A DNA stretch of 64,000 bases from Massilibacteroides vaginae (GCF_900178525.1 NZ_FXDJ01000007.1:62001-126000); one strand, 5' to 3'. Numbered from the stretch's first letter, positions 54,316-63,985 are shown. The notes: generated by a model from the sequence alone, not told the origin. Translations and numbers: made by a program.

Positions 54316-54964
54316 AACAAAATGGATTTTAGTGGTACATCATAGCTGCAAGCCAATACACTCGAAAATCTTTCCAAAAAACGCTGACTTCGGAAGCGTT
54401 TTCCCCCGCAAGGGGCAAGTCGTTTTCAGGTACGGAAAACGGTTTTGAGGCACTCAAAACACAACTTGCCATTTGCCGATGCAAATAAAATCCGCCCTGC
54501 GGGACGGATTCGATGTTAGCGAGATTGACTTTTGAAGTTGGCATATTGACTTTTCTAAACGATGCTGCAAAGTTACGGGGCGGATTTCAGACGTACTCTA
54601 TATCGCTGAACGCCAACCAGTGCCAAATCGACGCCAACCAGTGCCACCTGTCGAAAAAGTGAAAAATACGCCTGCTTTTCGTCGTTCTTTTGCAGAAAAA
54701 TCAAAGATGTAATTCTATAAATACATGAAGTTTCAACGACATAAATCAGGATTGAAAGGAATATTCAATGAAGCAACACTTCGCAAAATTGCAGAAGTAC
54801 AAACGTCAACAAGCATTGTCGTACTGGTTCAAATCAGTATTGTCGTACTGACGTGCTGTCGTATCGTCGTATGTAAGTATTTCAGGAAACCAGTAAATCA
54901 TCATCAAAATAAGGACTTACAGTCATAAATCAACAAATAATTATTCACGTAAAAATTCAATGAA
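54316..54964. other. Candidate oriT/centromere region between mobA and parA
   Basis: A gene-free region (except a doubtful 27-codon frame at 54768-54851) between divergent mobA and parA. It holds a 15-base direct repeat CGCCAACCAGTGCCA at 54611-54625 and 54632-54646, and a 12-base direct repeat ATTGTCGTACTG at 54815-54826 and 54839-54850 (24-base spacing), followed by further TGTCGTA/CGTCGTA units to 54873. Such iterons next to mob and par genes are typical of an origin of transfer or of a partition-site target. The nick site cannot be identified by eye. Confidence 0.55.
54324..54336 (-). promoter_or_regulatory. RteR-complementary leader motif upstream of mobA
   Basis: On the mobA strand ACCACTAAAATCC lies 8 bases before the ATG, the same spacing as at topB. 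Confidence 0.65.
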
Positions 54965-55744
54965 ATGAAGAAAGAAACAGTATTCGTAGCCTTTTCCACG
55001 CAAAAAGGCGGGATGGGAAAAACAGCCTTAACGGTGCTAATGGCAAGCCATCTGCACTATGTAAAGGGGTTGCATGTGGGCGTAATCGACTGCGATTACC
55101 CGCAGCATAGCATCGGCGAAATGCGCAAGCGCGATACCGAACTGGTGATGCAGGATGACTACTTCAAACGCTTGGCATACCGTCAGTTTTCGACGCTCGG
55201 CATTAAAGCCTATTCCGTGAAGGAAACTTCTTCCGACAAGGCGATTGAGGAAGCCCAAAGCATGATGGATAATTCCGACAAGTATTTTGATGTGATTTTC
55301 TTTGACCTGCCCGGAACGCTCAACAGCGGCGGGGTTATTAAAACCCTCGTTTCGATGGATTACATTTTCGCCCCCGTGAGCGCCGACCGTGTGGTACTGG
55401 AAAGTACGCTGCAATATGCGGTGATGCTGACCGACAACCTGATTACCCCGAAAAAAGGGAACATCAAGGGTTTATACCTCTTTTGGAATATGGTGGATGG
55501 GCGCGAAAAGACTTCGCTGTACAAAGCCTACGAAAAAGCCATTGGCGAATTGGGCTTGCCAATGCTCAAAACGCTACTACCCGATAGTAAACGCTTCCGC
55601 AAGGAAGTATCGGACGAACGAAAAACTGTATTTCGTTCCACGCTTTTCCCTGTTGATAAGGCTTTGCTAAAAGGCAGCAACATTGAAGAACTCGCCGAAG
55701 AAATTTGTCAAACCATAAACCTGAATAACAATGGCAACGAATAA
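54965..55744 (+). CDS. ParA-family ATPase
   Basis: The 259-residue P-loop ATPase has a deviant Walker A FSTQKGGMGKTALTVLMA near residues 10-27 and VIFFDLPGTLNSGG near 114. In Bacteroidetes elements this gene is often named traA and starts the transfer cluster. Its stop overlaps the next gene by 14 bases. It probably positions the element or the DNA-processing complex. Confidence 0.88.
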   Translation: MKKETVFVAFSTQKGGMGKTALTVLMASHLHYVKGLHVGVIDCDYPQHSIGEMRKRDTELVMQDDYFKRLAYRQFSTLGIKAYSVKETSSDKAIEEAQSMMDNSDKYFDVIFFDLPGTLNSGGVIKTLVSMDYIFAPVSADRVVLESTLQYAVMLTDNLITPKKGNIKGLYLFWNMVDGREKTSLYKAYEKAIGELGLPMLKTLLPDSKRFRKEVSDERKTVFRSTLFPVDKALLKGSNIEELAEEICQTINLNNNGNE

Positions 55745-56147
55745 AAGGGACATCGGGGAAATCGACGAATCGCTATTGCTTTCGTCCATCAAGGAAAAAG
55801 AACCGCAAAAGGCGGAACGGGTAAAACCTGTAAAAGAGGAAATACAAGTACAGGAAGCCGAAGCCGAGCCTGTTCTCGAAAAACCAAAAGAAACCGCCAA
55901 GCGCAAGCGGAACAATGCGGTTGACTACACTTCGACCTTCTTGCAAAAGAACGAAATCAAAACGCGGCAATGCGTATATATCAGCCAGCGCATCCATGCG
56001 ACCATTACGGAAATCGTTCGGGTGATTGCCGATAAGGATATTACTGTCGGCGGCTACATTGACAACGTGCTGCTGCAACACTTGGAAGCCAATAAGGATG
56101 AGATAAACGACCTATACAAACGTGATAGAAAGGACTTAATCGAATGA
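55731..56147 (+). CDS. DUF3408-type conjugal transfer protein
   Basis: The 138-residue protein is charged at its N-terminus (MATNKRDIGEIDESLLL), and its C-terminal half (YISQRIHATITEIVRVIADKDITVGGYIDNVLLQHLE) resembles ribbon-helix-helix DUF3408 proteins that accompany ParA in Bacteroidetes conjugative elements, possibly as its DNA-binding partner. It overlaps parA by 14 bases and the next gene by four. Confidence 0.75.
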   Translation: MATNKRDIGEIDESLLLSSIKEKEPQKAERVKPVKEEIQVQEAEAEPVLEKPKETAKRKRNNAVDYTSTFLQKNEIKTRQCVYISQRIHATITEIVRVIADKDITVGGYIDNVLLQHLEANKDEINDLYKRDRKDLIE

Positions 56148-56785
56148 AACTCTTTGCCATGTTAGCCATTGTCGTTGCGCTGTACTTCCTGTACCGATTG
56201 GCGTTTCCGAAGAAAACGGAACTGCCGAAAAGCAACGAAAACATTCCGAAAAAACGGAATGACGAAACAAGTATTGTCGGTCAAAGCCGTGTTGTCCTCG
56301 GTTATCGAAGCCAACCACCGCCAACCCCTGCCACTGCTTCAAAATCTGATAATTCGGAAGAAAAAGCCGATACTTTTGCAGAGGAAAACGCATCGGAACC
56401 AATGGAAATTGATGTTCCTGCGGAATACGAAAATGAAAGCGAAGAACCCGGAAATGAGGATGTCGATACCAACGAGGAAGCCGAAGAACTTCGGCAAACC
56501 TTGGGAAGCGAAGCGGAACTGGCAGCGGGATTTTCGTATGAAGAAATGGACTTGGCGGTTGAAGCGGTCAGCCAACCCGAAAGCGAAAATGAGGCAGAGG
56601 CAGCCGAAGTGCTGTACCGACTGGAACATACGGAATGCGTTGAACAACTCGCCGCCGTCAGTCCCGAAAAAGCCTTGCGGATAAAGAGTTTGATAAGCCT
56701 GCACGTGCAGAGCATCGAACTGACGGATGAAGAAAATAGGATTGAAGATACGAGCGATTTCAACATCGCTGATTTTTTAAGTTGA
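56144..56785 (+). CDS. Conjugal transfer protein (TraD-like), membrane-anchored acidic
   Basis: The 213-residue protein has an N-terminal hydrophobic segment (LFAMLAIVVALYFLYRLAF), a Glu-rich middle and a helical C-terminal region (LEHTECVEQLAAVSPEKALRIKSLISLHV). In similar elements a gene of this kind between DUF3408 and traE is annotated TraD; that assignment rests on position. Within it, 56303-56334 contains further copies of the GCCAACC-type repeat. Confidence 0.5.
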   Translation: MKLFAMLAIVVALYFLYRLAFPKKTELPKSNENIPKKRNDETSIVGQSRVVLGYRSQPPPTPATASKSDNSEEKADTFAEENASEPMEIDVPAEYENESEEPGNEDVDTNEEAEELRQTLGSEAELAAGFSYEEMDLAVEAVSQPESENEAEAAEVLYRLEHTECVEQLAAVSPEKALRIKSLISLHVQSIELTDEENRIEDTSDFNIADFLS

Positions 56786-56839
56786 ATTTTTAAAAACAAG
56801 AAAGATGAAACAAAAAGATTACGGTTAGCGCAGCGGGCT

Positions 56840-56852
56840 ACCACTAAAATCC
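56840..56852 (+). promoter_or_regulatory. RteR-complementary motif upstream of traE
   Basis: ACCACTAAAATCC lies 66 bases before traE. Including flanking bases (GGCT at 56836-56839) the possible duplex with 43086-43102 extends to 17 pairs with one G-U. A 7-codon frame MKQKDYG precedes it at 56804-56827. Confidence 0.65.
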
Positions 56853-56918
56853 AAAGTAAACAGTATTAACCCGCCGTGAAAGCCCATCCAACTTTCACGG
56901 CACATTTCAAGAATCATT

Positions 56919-57218
56919 ATGACAAAAAAGAGATTATTTCTTTCGGCAGCCCTTATGTTGGCTGCTCTCGGCGCATTCGCGCAAGGCAACGGCTCAGCGG
57001 GAATCACCGAAGCCACCAGTATGGTAACCTCGTATTTCGACCCTGCCACCAAATTGATATATGCCATTGGTGCGGTGGTCGGTTTGATTGGCGGGGTAAA
57101 AGTGTACTCGAAGTTTTCGAGTGGCGACCCTGATACAAGCAAAACCGCCGCCTCGTGGTTCGGCGCGTGTATCTTCCTGATTGTATCGGCAACTATCCTT
57201 CGTTCCTTCTTTTTGTAA
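56919..57218 (+). CDS. traE: Conjugative transposon protein TraE (DUF4134)
   Basis: The 99-residue protein has a signal-like N-terminus (KRLFLSAALMLAALGAFAQGNG) and two membrane segments (LIYAIGAVVGLIGGVKVYSKF and the C-terminal FGACIFLIVSATILRSFFL), like VirB2/TrbC-type pilin or inner-membrane subunits. First gene of the TraE-TraM block. Confidence 0.85.
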   Translation: MTKKRLFLSAALMLAALGAFAQGNGSAGITEATSMVTSYFDPATKLIYAIGAVVGLIGGVKVYSKFSSGDPDTSKTAASWFGACIFLIVSATILRSFFL

Positions 57219-57224
57219 GCGGTC

Positions 57225-57548
57225 ATGGACTATCCAATCAACAAAGGGATAGGCAAACCTGCGGAATTTAAGGGCTTGAAGTCACAATACCTGTTCATTT
57301 TTGCAGGCGGACTTTTGGCTGTTTTCGTGGTGTTTGTGGTGATGTACATGGCGGGTATCGGCCAATGGGTTTGCATCGGCTTTGGCGTGAGCGCAGCATC
57401 AGTCTTGGTATGGCTGACCTTCTCACTGAATGCCAAATACGGCGAACACGGCCTGATGAAAGTACAAGCCCGCCGCTCACACCCCAAATACCTTATCAAC
57501 CGCAGGGCTATCCAACGATTATTCACCCGTAAAAAGAAAAACGCATGA
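57225..57548 (+). CDS. traF: Conjugative transposon protein TraF (DUF4133)
   Basis: The 107-residue membrane protein has two helices (YLFIFAGGLLAVFVVFVVMYMAG and WVCIGFGVSAASVLVWLTF), like VirB3. It lies 6 bases after traE and overlaps traG by four bases. Confidence 0.87.
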   Translation: MDYPINKGIGKPAEFKGLKSQYLFIFAGGLLAVFVVFVVMYMAGIGQWVCIGFGVSAASVLVWLTFSLNAKYGEHGLMKVQARRSHPKYLINRRAIQRLFTRKKKNA

Positions 57549-60037
57549 GGAATACATTAAAAGCCGTTACGCTCGAAAGCAAGTTTCCGCTGCTATCGGT
57601 GGAACAGGACTGTATCATTTCAAAGGATGCCGACATCACCGTCGCGTTCAAAGTGGAACTGCCCGAACTCTTCACGGTAACAAGTGTCGAATACGAAGCG
57701 ATACATTCCGCATGGACAAAGGCGGTGAAGGTATTGCCGAACTTTAGTATCGTGTACAAACAGGATTGGTTTATCAAGGAAAACTACGTTCCCGAAATTC
57801 AAAAAGACGACCTTAGTTTTCTAAGCCGAAGTTTTGAACGCCACTTCAACGAACGCCCCTACCTGAATCACACCTGTTACCTGTTCCTGACGAAAACCAC
57901 GAAGGAACGCAGCCGCCGGCAAAGCAATTTTTCGACGCTTTGCCGCGGCTTTATTGTTCCCAAGGAAATTCAGGATAAGGAAACGGCATTGAAATTCTTG
58001 GAATCCGTCGGACAGTTTGAACGCATCGTCAACGATAGTGGCTTCATCAAATTGGTAAGACTCACAAACGACGAAATTGTTGGCACACCCGAAAATGCAG
58101 GTATCATTGAAAAATACTTAGCACTCTCGCAGGAAGACACCACCTGTTTACAGGATATATCCCTGTCTGCCGCCGACATGAAAATCGGTGATAACATCAT
58201 GTGCCTGCACACGCTTTCGGATGCCGAAGATTTGCCTTCCAACGTTAGAACCGATGGACGGTATGAAAAACTATCGACCGATAGAAGCGATTGTAGATTG
58301 AGTTTTGCTTCGCCTGTTGGTGTTTTATTGTCGTGTAATCACATTTACAACCAGTGGATTTTCATTGACGATTCCGCCGAAAGCCTGCGCAAGTTTGAGA
58401 AGATGGCGCGTAACATGCACTCGCTATCCCGCTATTCGCGCGGCAACCAAATCAATAAAGAATGGATTGAAAAGTACCTGAACGAAGCCCATAGTTTTGG
58501 GCTGACTTCGGTACGCTGCCATTGCAACGTGATGGCGTGGTCGGACGATGCCGAAGAATTGAAGCGCATTAAAAATGATGTCGGTTCGCAACTCGCCATT
58601 ATGGAATGCAAGCCGCGCCACAACACCGTGGATACGCCGACTTTGTTTTGGGCTGGCATTCCGGGCAACCAAGGCGATTTTCCTTCGGAAGAATCGTTCC
58701 ACACCTTTATCGAACAAGCCTTGTGCTTCTTTACGGAAGAAACGAACTATAAAAGTTCGCCTTCGCCGTTCGGAATCAAGATGGTTGACCGCCTGACGGG
58801 AAAACCACTGCACGTGGATATATCGGACTTGCCGATGAAGCGCGGGATTATCACGAACCGCAACAAGTTTATCTTGGGTCCTTCGGGTTCGGGAAAATCC
58901 TTTTTTACCAACCACATGGTGCGGCAATACTACGAACAGGGAACGCATGTGCTGTTGGTTGATACGGGTAACTCGTACTTAGGTTTGTGCGAGATGATAA
59001 ACCGCAAAACCAACGGTGCGGATGGGGTTTACTTCACCTACACCGAAGAAAATCCAATTGCTTTTAATCCATTTTATACGGACGATGGGCAGTTTGATAT
59101 TGAGAAAAGGGAAAGTATCAAGACATTGATATTAACCCTATGGAAGCGGGACAACGAACCGCCCACACGCGCCGAAGAAGTCGCTTTATCAAATGCCGTA
59201 AGCCTGTACATCGACCGATTGGATAACATCATTCCGTCCTTTAATACCTTCTACGAATTTGTCGGTGGTGAGTACCGCGAAATCCTTGCTGCCAAACAGG
59301 TACGCGAGAAAGATTTTGATGTGGCGAACTTTCTGAACGTCCTCGAACCGTACTACAAAGGCGGCGAATACGACTACCTGCTGAACTCGGATAAACAGTT
59401 GGATTTGCTTTCTAAACGCTTCATAGTATTCGAGTTGGACAATATCAAAGACCACAAAATCCTGTTCCCGATAGTTACGATTATCATCATGGAAACCTTC
59501 ATTTCCAAGATGCGCAAACTAAAGGGTATCAGAAAGATGATACTGATTGAAGAAGCGTGGAAAGCGATTGCAAAAGAAGGTATGGCAGAATACATAAAGT
59601 ATCTGTTTAAAACCGTCCGAAAATTCTTCGGTGAAGCCATTGTGGTAACGCAGGAAGTCGATGACATCATCGCTTCGCCCATCGTGAAGGAAAGTATCAT
59701 AAACAATTCCGACTGTAAAATCCTGCTCGACCAACGTAAGTACATGAATAAGTTTGATTCAATTCAAGCCTTGCTGGGATTGACCGAAAAGGAAAAATCG
59801 CAGGTACTTTCCATCAACATGGCGAACAACCCATCACGAAGGTATAAGGAAGTCTGGATTGGTTTGGGCGGCGTGCAATCCGCTGTGTATGCGACAGAAG
59901 TGAGTTTGGAAGAGTATTACACGTACACAACCGAAGAAACTGAAAAACTGGAACTGTTCCGCCTTGCTGAAAAGTTGGACGGAAACATTGAACTGGCGAT
60001 TAAGCAACTCGCCGAAAGTAAACGAAGTAATCAATAA
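57545..60037 (+). CDS. traG: Conjugation ATPase TraG (VirB4-like)
   Basis: The 830-residue ATPase has Walker A FILGPSGSGKSFFTNHMVRQY near residue 440 and Walker B KMILIEEAWKAIAKEG near 660, with a long N-terminal domain of the TraG/VirB4 family of Bacteroidetes. It energises assembly of the mating apparatus at the inner membrane. Normal length. Confidence 0.93.
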   Translation: MRNTLKAVTLESKFPLLSVEQDCIISKDADITVAFKVELPELFTVTSVEYEAIHSAWTKAVKVLPNFSIVYKQDWFIKENYVPEIQKDDLSFLSRSFERHFNERPYLNHTCYLFLTKTTKERSRRQSNFSTLCRGFIVPKEIQDKETALKFLESVGQFERIVNDSGFIKLVRLTNDEIVGTPENAGIIEKYLALSQEDTTCLQDISLSAADMKIGDNIMCLHTLSDAEDLPSNVRTDGRYEKLSTDRSDCRLSFASPVGVLLSCNHIYNQWIFIDDSAESLRKFEKMARNMHSLSRYSRGNQINKEWIEKYLNEAHSFGLTSVRCHCNVMAWSDDAEELKRIKNDVGSQLAIMECKPRHNTVDTPTLFWAGIPGNQGDFPSEESFHTFIEQALCFFTEETNYKSSPSPFGIKMVDRLTGKPLHVDISDLPMKRGIITNRNKFILGPSGSGKSFFTNHMVRQYYEQGTHVLLVDTGNSYLGLCEMINRKTNGADGVYFTYTEENPIAFNPFYTDDGQFDIEKRESIKTLILTLWKRDNEPPTRAEEVALSNAVSLYIDRLDNIIPSFNTFYEFVGGEYREILAAKQVREKDFDVANFLNVLEPYYKGGEYDYLLNSDKQLDLLSKRFIVFELDNIKDHKILFPIVTIIIMETFISKMRKLKGIRKMILIEEAWKAIAKEGMAEYIKYLFKTVRKFFGEAIVVTQEVDDIIASPIVKESIINNSDCKILLDQRKYMNKFDSIQALLGLTEKEKSQVLSINMANNPSRRYKEVWIGLGGVQSAVYATEVSLEEYYTYTTEETEKLELFRLAEKLDGNIELAIKQLAESKRSNQ

Positions 60038-60052
60038 TTTAAATTCAAAAAA

Positions 60053-60682
60053 ATGAAAACTAAATTTTTTCTTTTGGCTGTACTACTTACCGTATGCAGC
60101 CTTTCAAGCAAAGCGCAGTTTGTCGTTACCGACCCTGCAAACATTGCCACCAGTATCGTAAATACTGCTAATCAGATTGTTCAAACGTCATCGACGGCTG
60201 CCAACATGATTAAAAATTTTCAGGAAGTGAAAAAGGTCTATGACCAAGGTAAAGAGTATTATGACAAGTTGAAAGCCGTACACAATTTATTACAGGATGC
60301 CAAGAAAGTGAGAAATACCATTCTCATGGTCGGCGAAATTTCCGACATCTACGTCAATAATTTTCAAAAGATGATGGCTGACCCGAACTTCCGCATCGAA
60401 GAATTGACGGCGATTGCCTTCGGCTATACGAAGTTGCTGCAACAAAGCGCGGATATGATTTTGGAACTCAAAGACGTGGTTAACGTCAACGGACTTTCGA
60501 TGACCGATGCCGAGCGCATGGACATCATTAACTACGTGCATGACCGACTGGTGCAACATCGCAATCTCGTATCCTACTATACTCGTAAGAATATTTCCAT
60601 TTCTTACCTGCGAGCGCAAAAGAAGGGTGATACTGACCGAGTGATGTCCTTGTACGGAACGGCTGACGAACGCTATTGGTAA
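60053..60682 (+). CDS. traI: Conjugative transposon protein TraI (DUF4141)
   Basis: The 209-residue protein has a cleavable signal (KTKFFLLAVLLTVCSLSSKAQ) and a helical body (STAANMIKNFQEVKKVYDQGKEYYDKLKAVHNLL, positions about 47-80), like VirB5/TrbJ. It is 15 bases after traG. Confidence 0.87.
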   Translation: MKTKFFLLAVLLTVCSLSSKAQFVVTDPANIATSIVNTANQIVQTSSTAANMIKNFQEVKKVYDQGKEYYDKLKAVHNLLQDAKKVRNTILMVGEISDIYVNNFQKMMADPNFRIEELTAIAFGYTKLLQQSADMILELKDVVNVNGLSMTDAERMDIINYVHDRLVQHRNLVSYYTRKNISISYLRAQKKGDTDRVMSLYGTADERYW

Positions 60683-60700
60683 CCCTAAAATCAACTCATT

Positions 60701-61714
60701 ATGGTACTATTAGCCGTTGATTTCGACAACCTGCACCAAATTCTGCGAAACCTCTACACCGAAATGATGCCCCTGTGCGGTAACATGGCGGGGGTAGCCA
60801 AAGGGATTGCGGGATTGGGTGCGTTGTTCTACGTTGCCACCCGTGTGTGGCAATCGTTATCCCGCGCCGAACCTATTGATGTCTATCCGCTCTTACGACC
60901 GTTTGCAATCGGGCTTTGTATTATGTTCTTCCCAACTTTTGTGTTGGGAACGATTAATACCGTGATGTCGCCCGTTGTAAAAGGCTGTAACCAAATGTTG
61001 CAAACGCAAACATTTGATATGAACGAGTATCGCCGCCAAAAAGACCAACTGGAATATGAAGCCATGATGCGCAACCCTGAAACTGCTTATCTCGTCAGCA
61101 ATGAAGAATTTGACCGCCAACTGGACGAACTCGGATGGTCGCCTTCTGACTTAATGGTAGTGACGGGAATGTATGTCGAGCGCGGGATGTATAGCCTGAA
61201 AAAGTCCATCCGCGACTGGTTCAGGGAACTTTTAGAAATACTGTTTCAAGCCGCCGCATTAGTCATCGACACGATACGAACGTTCTTCCTGATTGTCTTA
61301 GCCATTCTTGGCCCGCTCGCCTTTGCGATAAGCGTCTATGATGGCTTTCAATCGACCATGACACAATGGATAACGCGCTACATCAGCGTGTATCTGTGGC
61401 TACCCGTATCGGATTTGTTCAGTTGCATACTGGCAAAAATCCAAGTCCTCATGCTGCAAAACGATATTTCCGAATTGCAGAACAACCCCAACTTTTCCAT
61501 TGATTCATCCAATACGGTGTATATCATCTTTATGCTGATTGGCATTGTCGGCTACTTCACGATTCCGACGGTATCGAATTGGATTATTTCGGCGGGCGGA
61601 ATGGGTAACTACGGGCGCAACGTCAACGCTGCTGCCATGAAAGCGGGCGGTGCTGCGGGGGCTGCGGCAGGTTCGGTTACGGGAAACATATCAGGAAAAT
61701 TAATGGGGCGGTGA
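60701..61714 (+). CDS. traJ: Conjugative transposon protein TraJ (VirB6/TrbL-like)
   Basis: The 337-residue polytopic membrane protein has about six helices and a Gly/Ala-rich C-terminus. It includes KKSIRDWFRELLEILFQAAALV near residue 167 and FFLIVLAILGPLAFAISVYDGF near 200. A shorter relative of the leader motif (CCCTAAAATCAAC at 60683) lies just before its start codon. Confidence 0.88.
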   Translation: MVLLAVDFDNLHQILRNLYTEMMPLCGNMAGVAKGIAGLGALFYVATRVWQSLSRAEPIDVYPLLRPFAIGLCIMFFPTFVLGTINTVMSPVVKGCNQMLQTQTFDMNEYRRQKDQLEYEAMMRNPETAYLVSNEEFDRQLDELGWSPSDLMVVTGMYVERGMYSLKKSIRDWFRELLEILFQAAALVIDTIRTFFLIVLAILGPLAFAISVYDGFQSTMTQWITRYISVYLWLPVSDLFSCILAKIQVLMLQNDISELQNNPNFSIDSSNTVYIIFMLIGIVGYFTIPTVSNWIISAGGMGNYGRNVNAAAMKAGGAAGAAAGSVTGNISGKLMGR

Positions 61715-61754
61715 GCCACCGCTGGCAATTATTTATTCATAAAACAGAAAATGT

Positions 61755-62378
61755 ATGGAATTTAAATCATTAAAAAACATCGAAACATCCTTCAAACAAA
61801 TACGGTTCTTCGGAATCGTGTTTGTCTGCCTGTGCGCGGGAATTGTCGGGTATGCCCTTTGGAACTCGTACAGTTTCGCCGAAGCACAGCGGCAGAAAAT
61901 CTACGTACTGGATGGCGGGAAATCGTTGATGCTCGCACTTTCGCAGGACTTGTCACAAAACAGACCTGTGGAAGCTCGCGAACACATCAAGCGTTTCCAC
62001 GAACTCTTTTTCACGCTGTCGCCAGATAAGAATGCCATCGAAAGCAATATCAAACGCGCCCTGTTTTTGGTTGATAAAAGTGCTTTCGGCTACTACAAAG
62101 ACCTGACGGAAAAAGGTTACTACAACCGCATAATCAGTGGGAATATCAATCAAACCATTGCCGTGGATAGTGTGCAGTGCAATTTTGATTCGTACCCGTA
62201 CAAAGTGGCTACGTATGCAAGGCAAATGATAATCCGTGAAAGCAATATCACCGAGCGAAGTTTAGTAACGCGTTGTAATCTTATTAACTCGGTACGAAGT
62301 GATAACAACCCGCACGGCTTTATCATGGAAGCCTTTGAAATCGTTGAAAACAGGGATTTACGAGTCATTGACCGCTAA
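61755..62378 (+). CDS. traK: Conjugative transposon protein TraK (VirB8-like)
   Basis: The 207-residue protein has one N-terminal membrane helix (IRFFGIVFVCLCAGIVGYALW) and a periplasmic domain (residues about 45-207) like VirB8/TrbF. It is followed closely by traL. Confidence 0.88.
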   Translation: MEFKSLKNIETSFKQIRFFGIVFVCLCAGIVGYALWNSYSFAEAQRQKIYVLDGGKSLMLALSQDLSQNRPVEAREHIKRFHELFFTLSPDKNAIESNIKRALFLVDKSAFGYYKDLTEKGYYNRIISGNINQTIAVDSVQCNFDSYPYKVATYARQMIIRESNITERSLVTRCNLINSVRSDNNPHGFIMEAFEIVENRDLRVIDR

Positions 62379-62390
62379 AATTTACAATGT

Positions 62391-62687
62391 ATGATAAAGA
62401 AACAAGTAAACAGATTTAGGGATTGGATAGAAGACGGGCTTCGCCGTGTATGCGGCGGAATGTCGCCTGAACGGCGGCTGATAACCATTTTGGCGTTTTG
62501 CGTCATCTTCGGCAGCCTGTCCATTTACATGACCGTCAGTTCCATTTACAACATCGGCAAGCGCGATGCAGAGCAAAAGTATTTGGAAATTGAGCACATG
62601 AAACGATTGGAACTGCAATATTCCAACGACAGTATTAACCATTTAAAACAGCAAAAGTATGAGCGAGAACAATCAAACGGACAGTAA
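62391..62687 (+). CDS. traL: Conjugative transposon protein TraL (DUF3989)
   Basis: The 98-residue protein has one membrane helix (RRLITILAFCVIFGSLSIYMTVSS) and a helical tail. A variant of the leader motif (CGCTAAAATTTAC) lies just upstream. It overlaps traM by 29 bases. Confidence 0.83.
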   Translation: MIKKQVNRFRDWIEDGLRRVCGGMSPERRLITILAFCVIFGSLSIYMTVSSIYNIGKRDAEQKYLEIEHMKRLELQYSNDSINHLKQQKYEREQSNGQ

Positions 62688-63981
62688 GCAAACGCTTACG
62701 CCCGAACAAAAGCAGAAGATGAAGAAGTACGCCATCTTCGCTTTGATGGTCGTGATTTTCGGGGCTTGCCTGTGGCTGATTTTCGCCCCGTCGGCGGATG
62801 AAAAAGCGAAGACGGAAGCCACGCAAGGCTTTAATGCCAATATCCCAATGCCCAAGGAAGAAGGCATTATCGGCGATAAAGAAAGCGCCTACGAAGACGA
62901 AAGGATGAACCAAAAAAAGAACGAGAAAATGCGTTCGTTACAGGATTTTGCCGACATGTTGGGCGGTGAAAAAGAAAAACCGTCAAGCGATTTGGTGTTA
63001 ATGGATAACGAACCAACTGCACAAAAATCGGGTGGCTACACGTCGCAAAAGCAACGACCATCGTCCATTCAAACTTCCGTTTCCGCCTATAAGGACATTA
63101 ATCGAACGCTTGGAAATTTCTACGAAAGTCCGAAAGACGACCCTGAAAAGGAACGCTTGGTAAAGGAACTGGAAGAAATTAAGGCAAAAATGGCTGAAAG
63201 TGAAAGCAAGAAAAACTCGGTGGACGAACAAATGGCGTTGATGGAAAAATCTTACCAAATTGCAGCGAAGTACATGCCGCAAATGCAGGGACAATCAATG
63301 GAAGCCAACGGACAACCTGCTTCGTCCGGACAAACCAATTCGCGCAACGCATCAGGTAAAACGCAGGTGGTTCCCGTGTCGCAAGTAACGGAACGCACGG
63401 TGTCGGCATTACAACAGGATATGAGTAGTGCCGACATTGTAAAGGCGTTCAGTCAGCCCCGAAATATGGGATTTTTAACGGCGACTGCTGAAAAGCAAGC
63501 GGAAGCCAAGAATACCATTACCGCTTGTGTACACGATGAACAAACGATTTTGAACGGACAGAGCGTCCGCCTTCGTTTGCTCGAACCCATGAAAGCGGGC
63601 AATATCCTTATTCCACGAAATACCCTGATTACAGGAATGGGCAAAATCCAAGGCGAACGGCTTGATGTTATTATCAATTCATTGGAATACGAGGGTTCGA
63701 TTATTTCCGTGCAAATCATGGTGTATGATACCGATGGACAGCAAGGTGTTTTCATTCCGAATACTGCCGAAGTCAACGCTGCCAAGGAAATTGTTGCCAA
63801 CATGGGCGCGAGTGCCGGAACGAGCATCAGCCTGACAAGCGATGCGGGTCAGCAGTTGGCTGCCGACTTGGGGCGTGGACTGATTCAGGGAACCTCGCAG
63901 TTCGTTTCCAAAAAATTAAGAGAAGTAAAAGTCAATCTCAAAGCAGGGTACAGAGTTTTTCTGTTACCTAACGAAAAATAA
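62659..63981 (+). CDS. traM: Conjugative transposon protein TraM (VirB10-like)
   Basis: The 440-residue protein has an N-terminal membrane helix (YAIFALMVVIFGACLWLIFAP, residues about 24-44), a long Gln/Glu/Lys-rich helical linker, and a C-terminal beta domain (QSVRLRLLEPMKAGNILIPRNTLITGMG, then VGLNL-like ending VNLKAGYRVFLLPNEK) like VirB10/TrbI. It spans the periplasm in the transfer channel. Last complete gene in the window. Confidence 0.9.
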   Translation: MSENNQTDSKQTLTPEQKQKMKKYAIFALMVVIFGACLWLIFAPSADEKAKTEATQGFNANIPMPKEEGIIGDKESAYEDERMNQKKNEKMRSLQDFADMLGGEKEKPSSDLVLMDNEPTAQKSGGYTSQKQRPSSIQTSVSAYKDINRTLGNFYESPKDDPEKERLVKELEEIKAKMAESESKKNSVDEQMALMEKSYQIAAKYMPQMQGQSMEANGQPASSGQTNSRNASGKTQVVPVSQVTERTVSALQQDMSSADIVKAFSQPRNMGFLTATAEKQAEAKNTITACVHDEQTILNGQSVRLRLLEPMKAGNILIPRNTLITGMGKIQGERLDVIINSLEYEGSIISVQIMVYDTDGQQGVFIPNTAEVNAAKEIVANMGASAGTSISLTSDAGQQLAADLGRGLIQGTSQFVSKKLREVKVNLKAGYRVFLLPNEK

Positions 63982-63985
63982 ATAA

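Noticed and set aside
53731-54345. A 204-codon plus-strand frame across mobA/mobB
   Set aside because: It is antisense to two recognised mob genes and shows no protein-like motif.
54725-54928. A 67-codon frame in the mobA-parA gap
   Set aside because: It is built from the ATTGTCGTACTG repeats and looks like translated iterons. A 27-codon frame in another phase (54768-54851) looks slightly more protein-like but is also unsupported.
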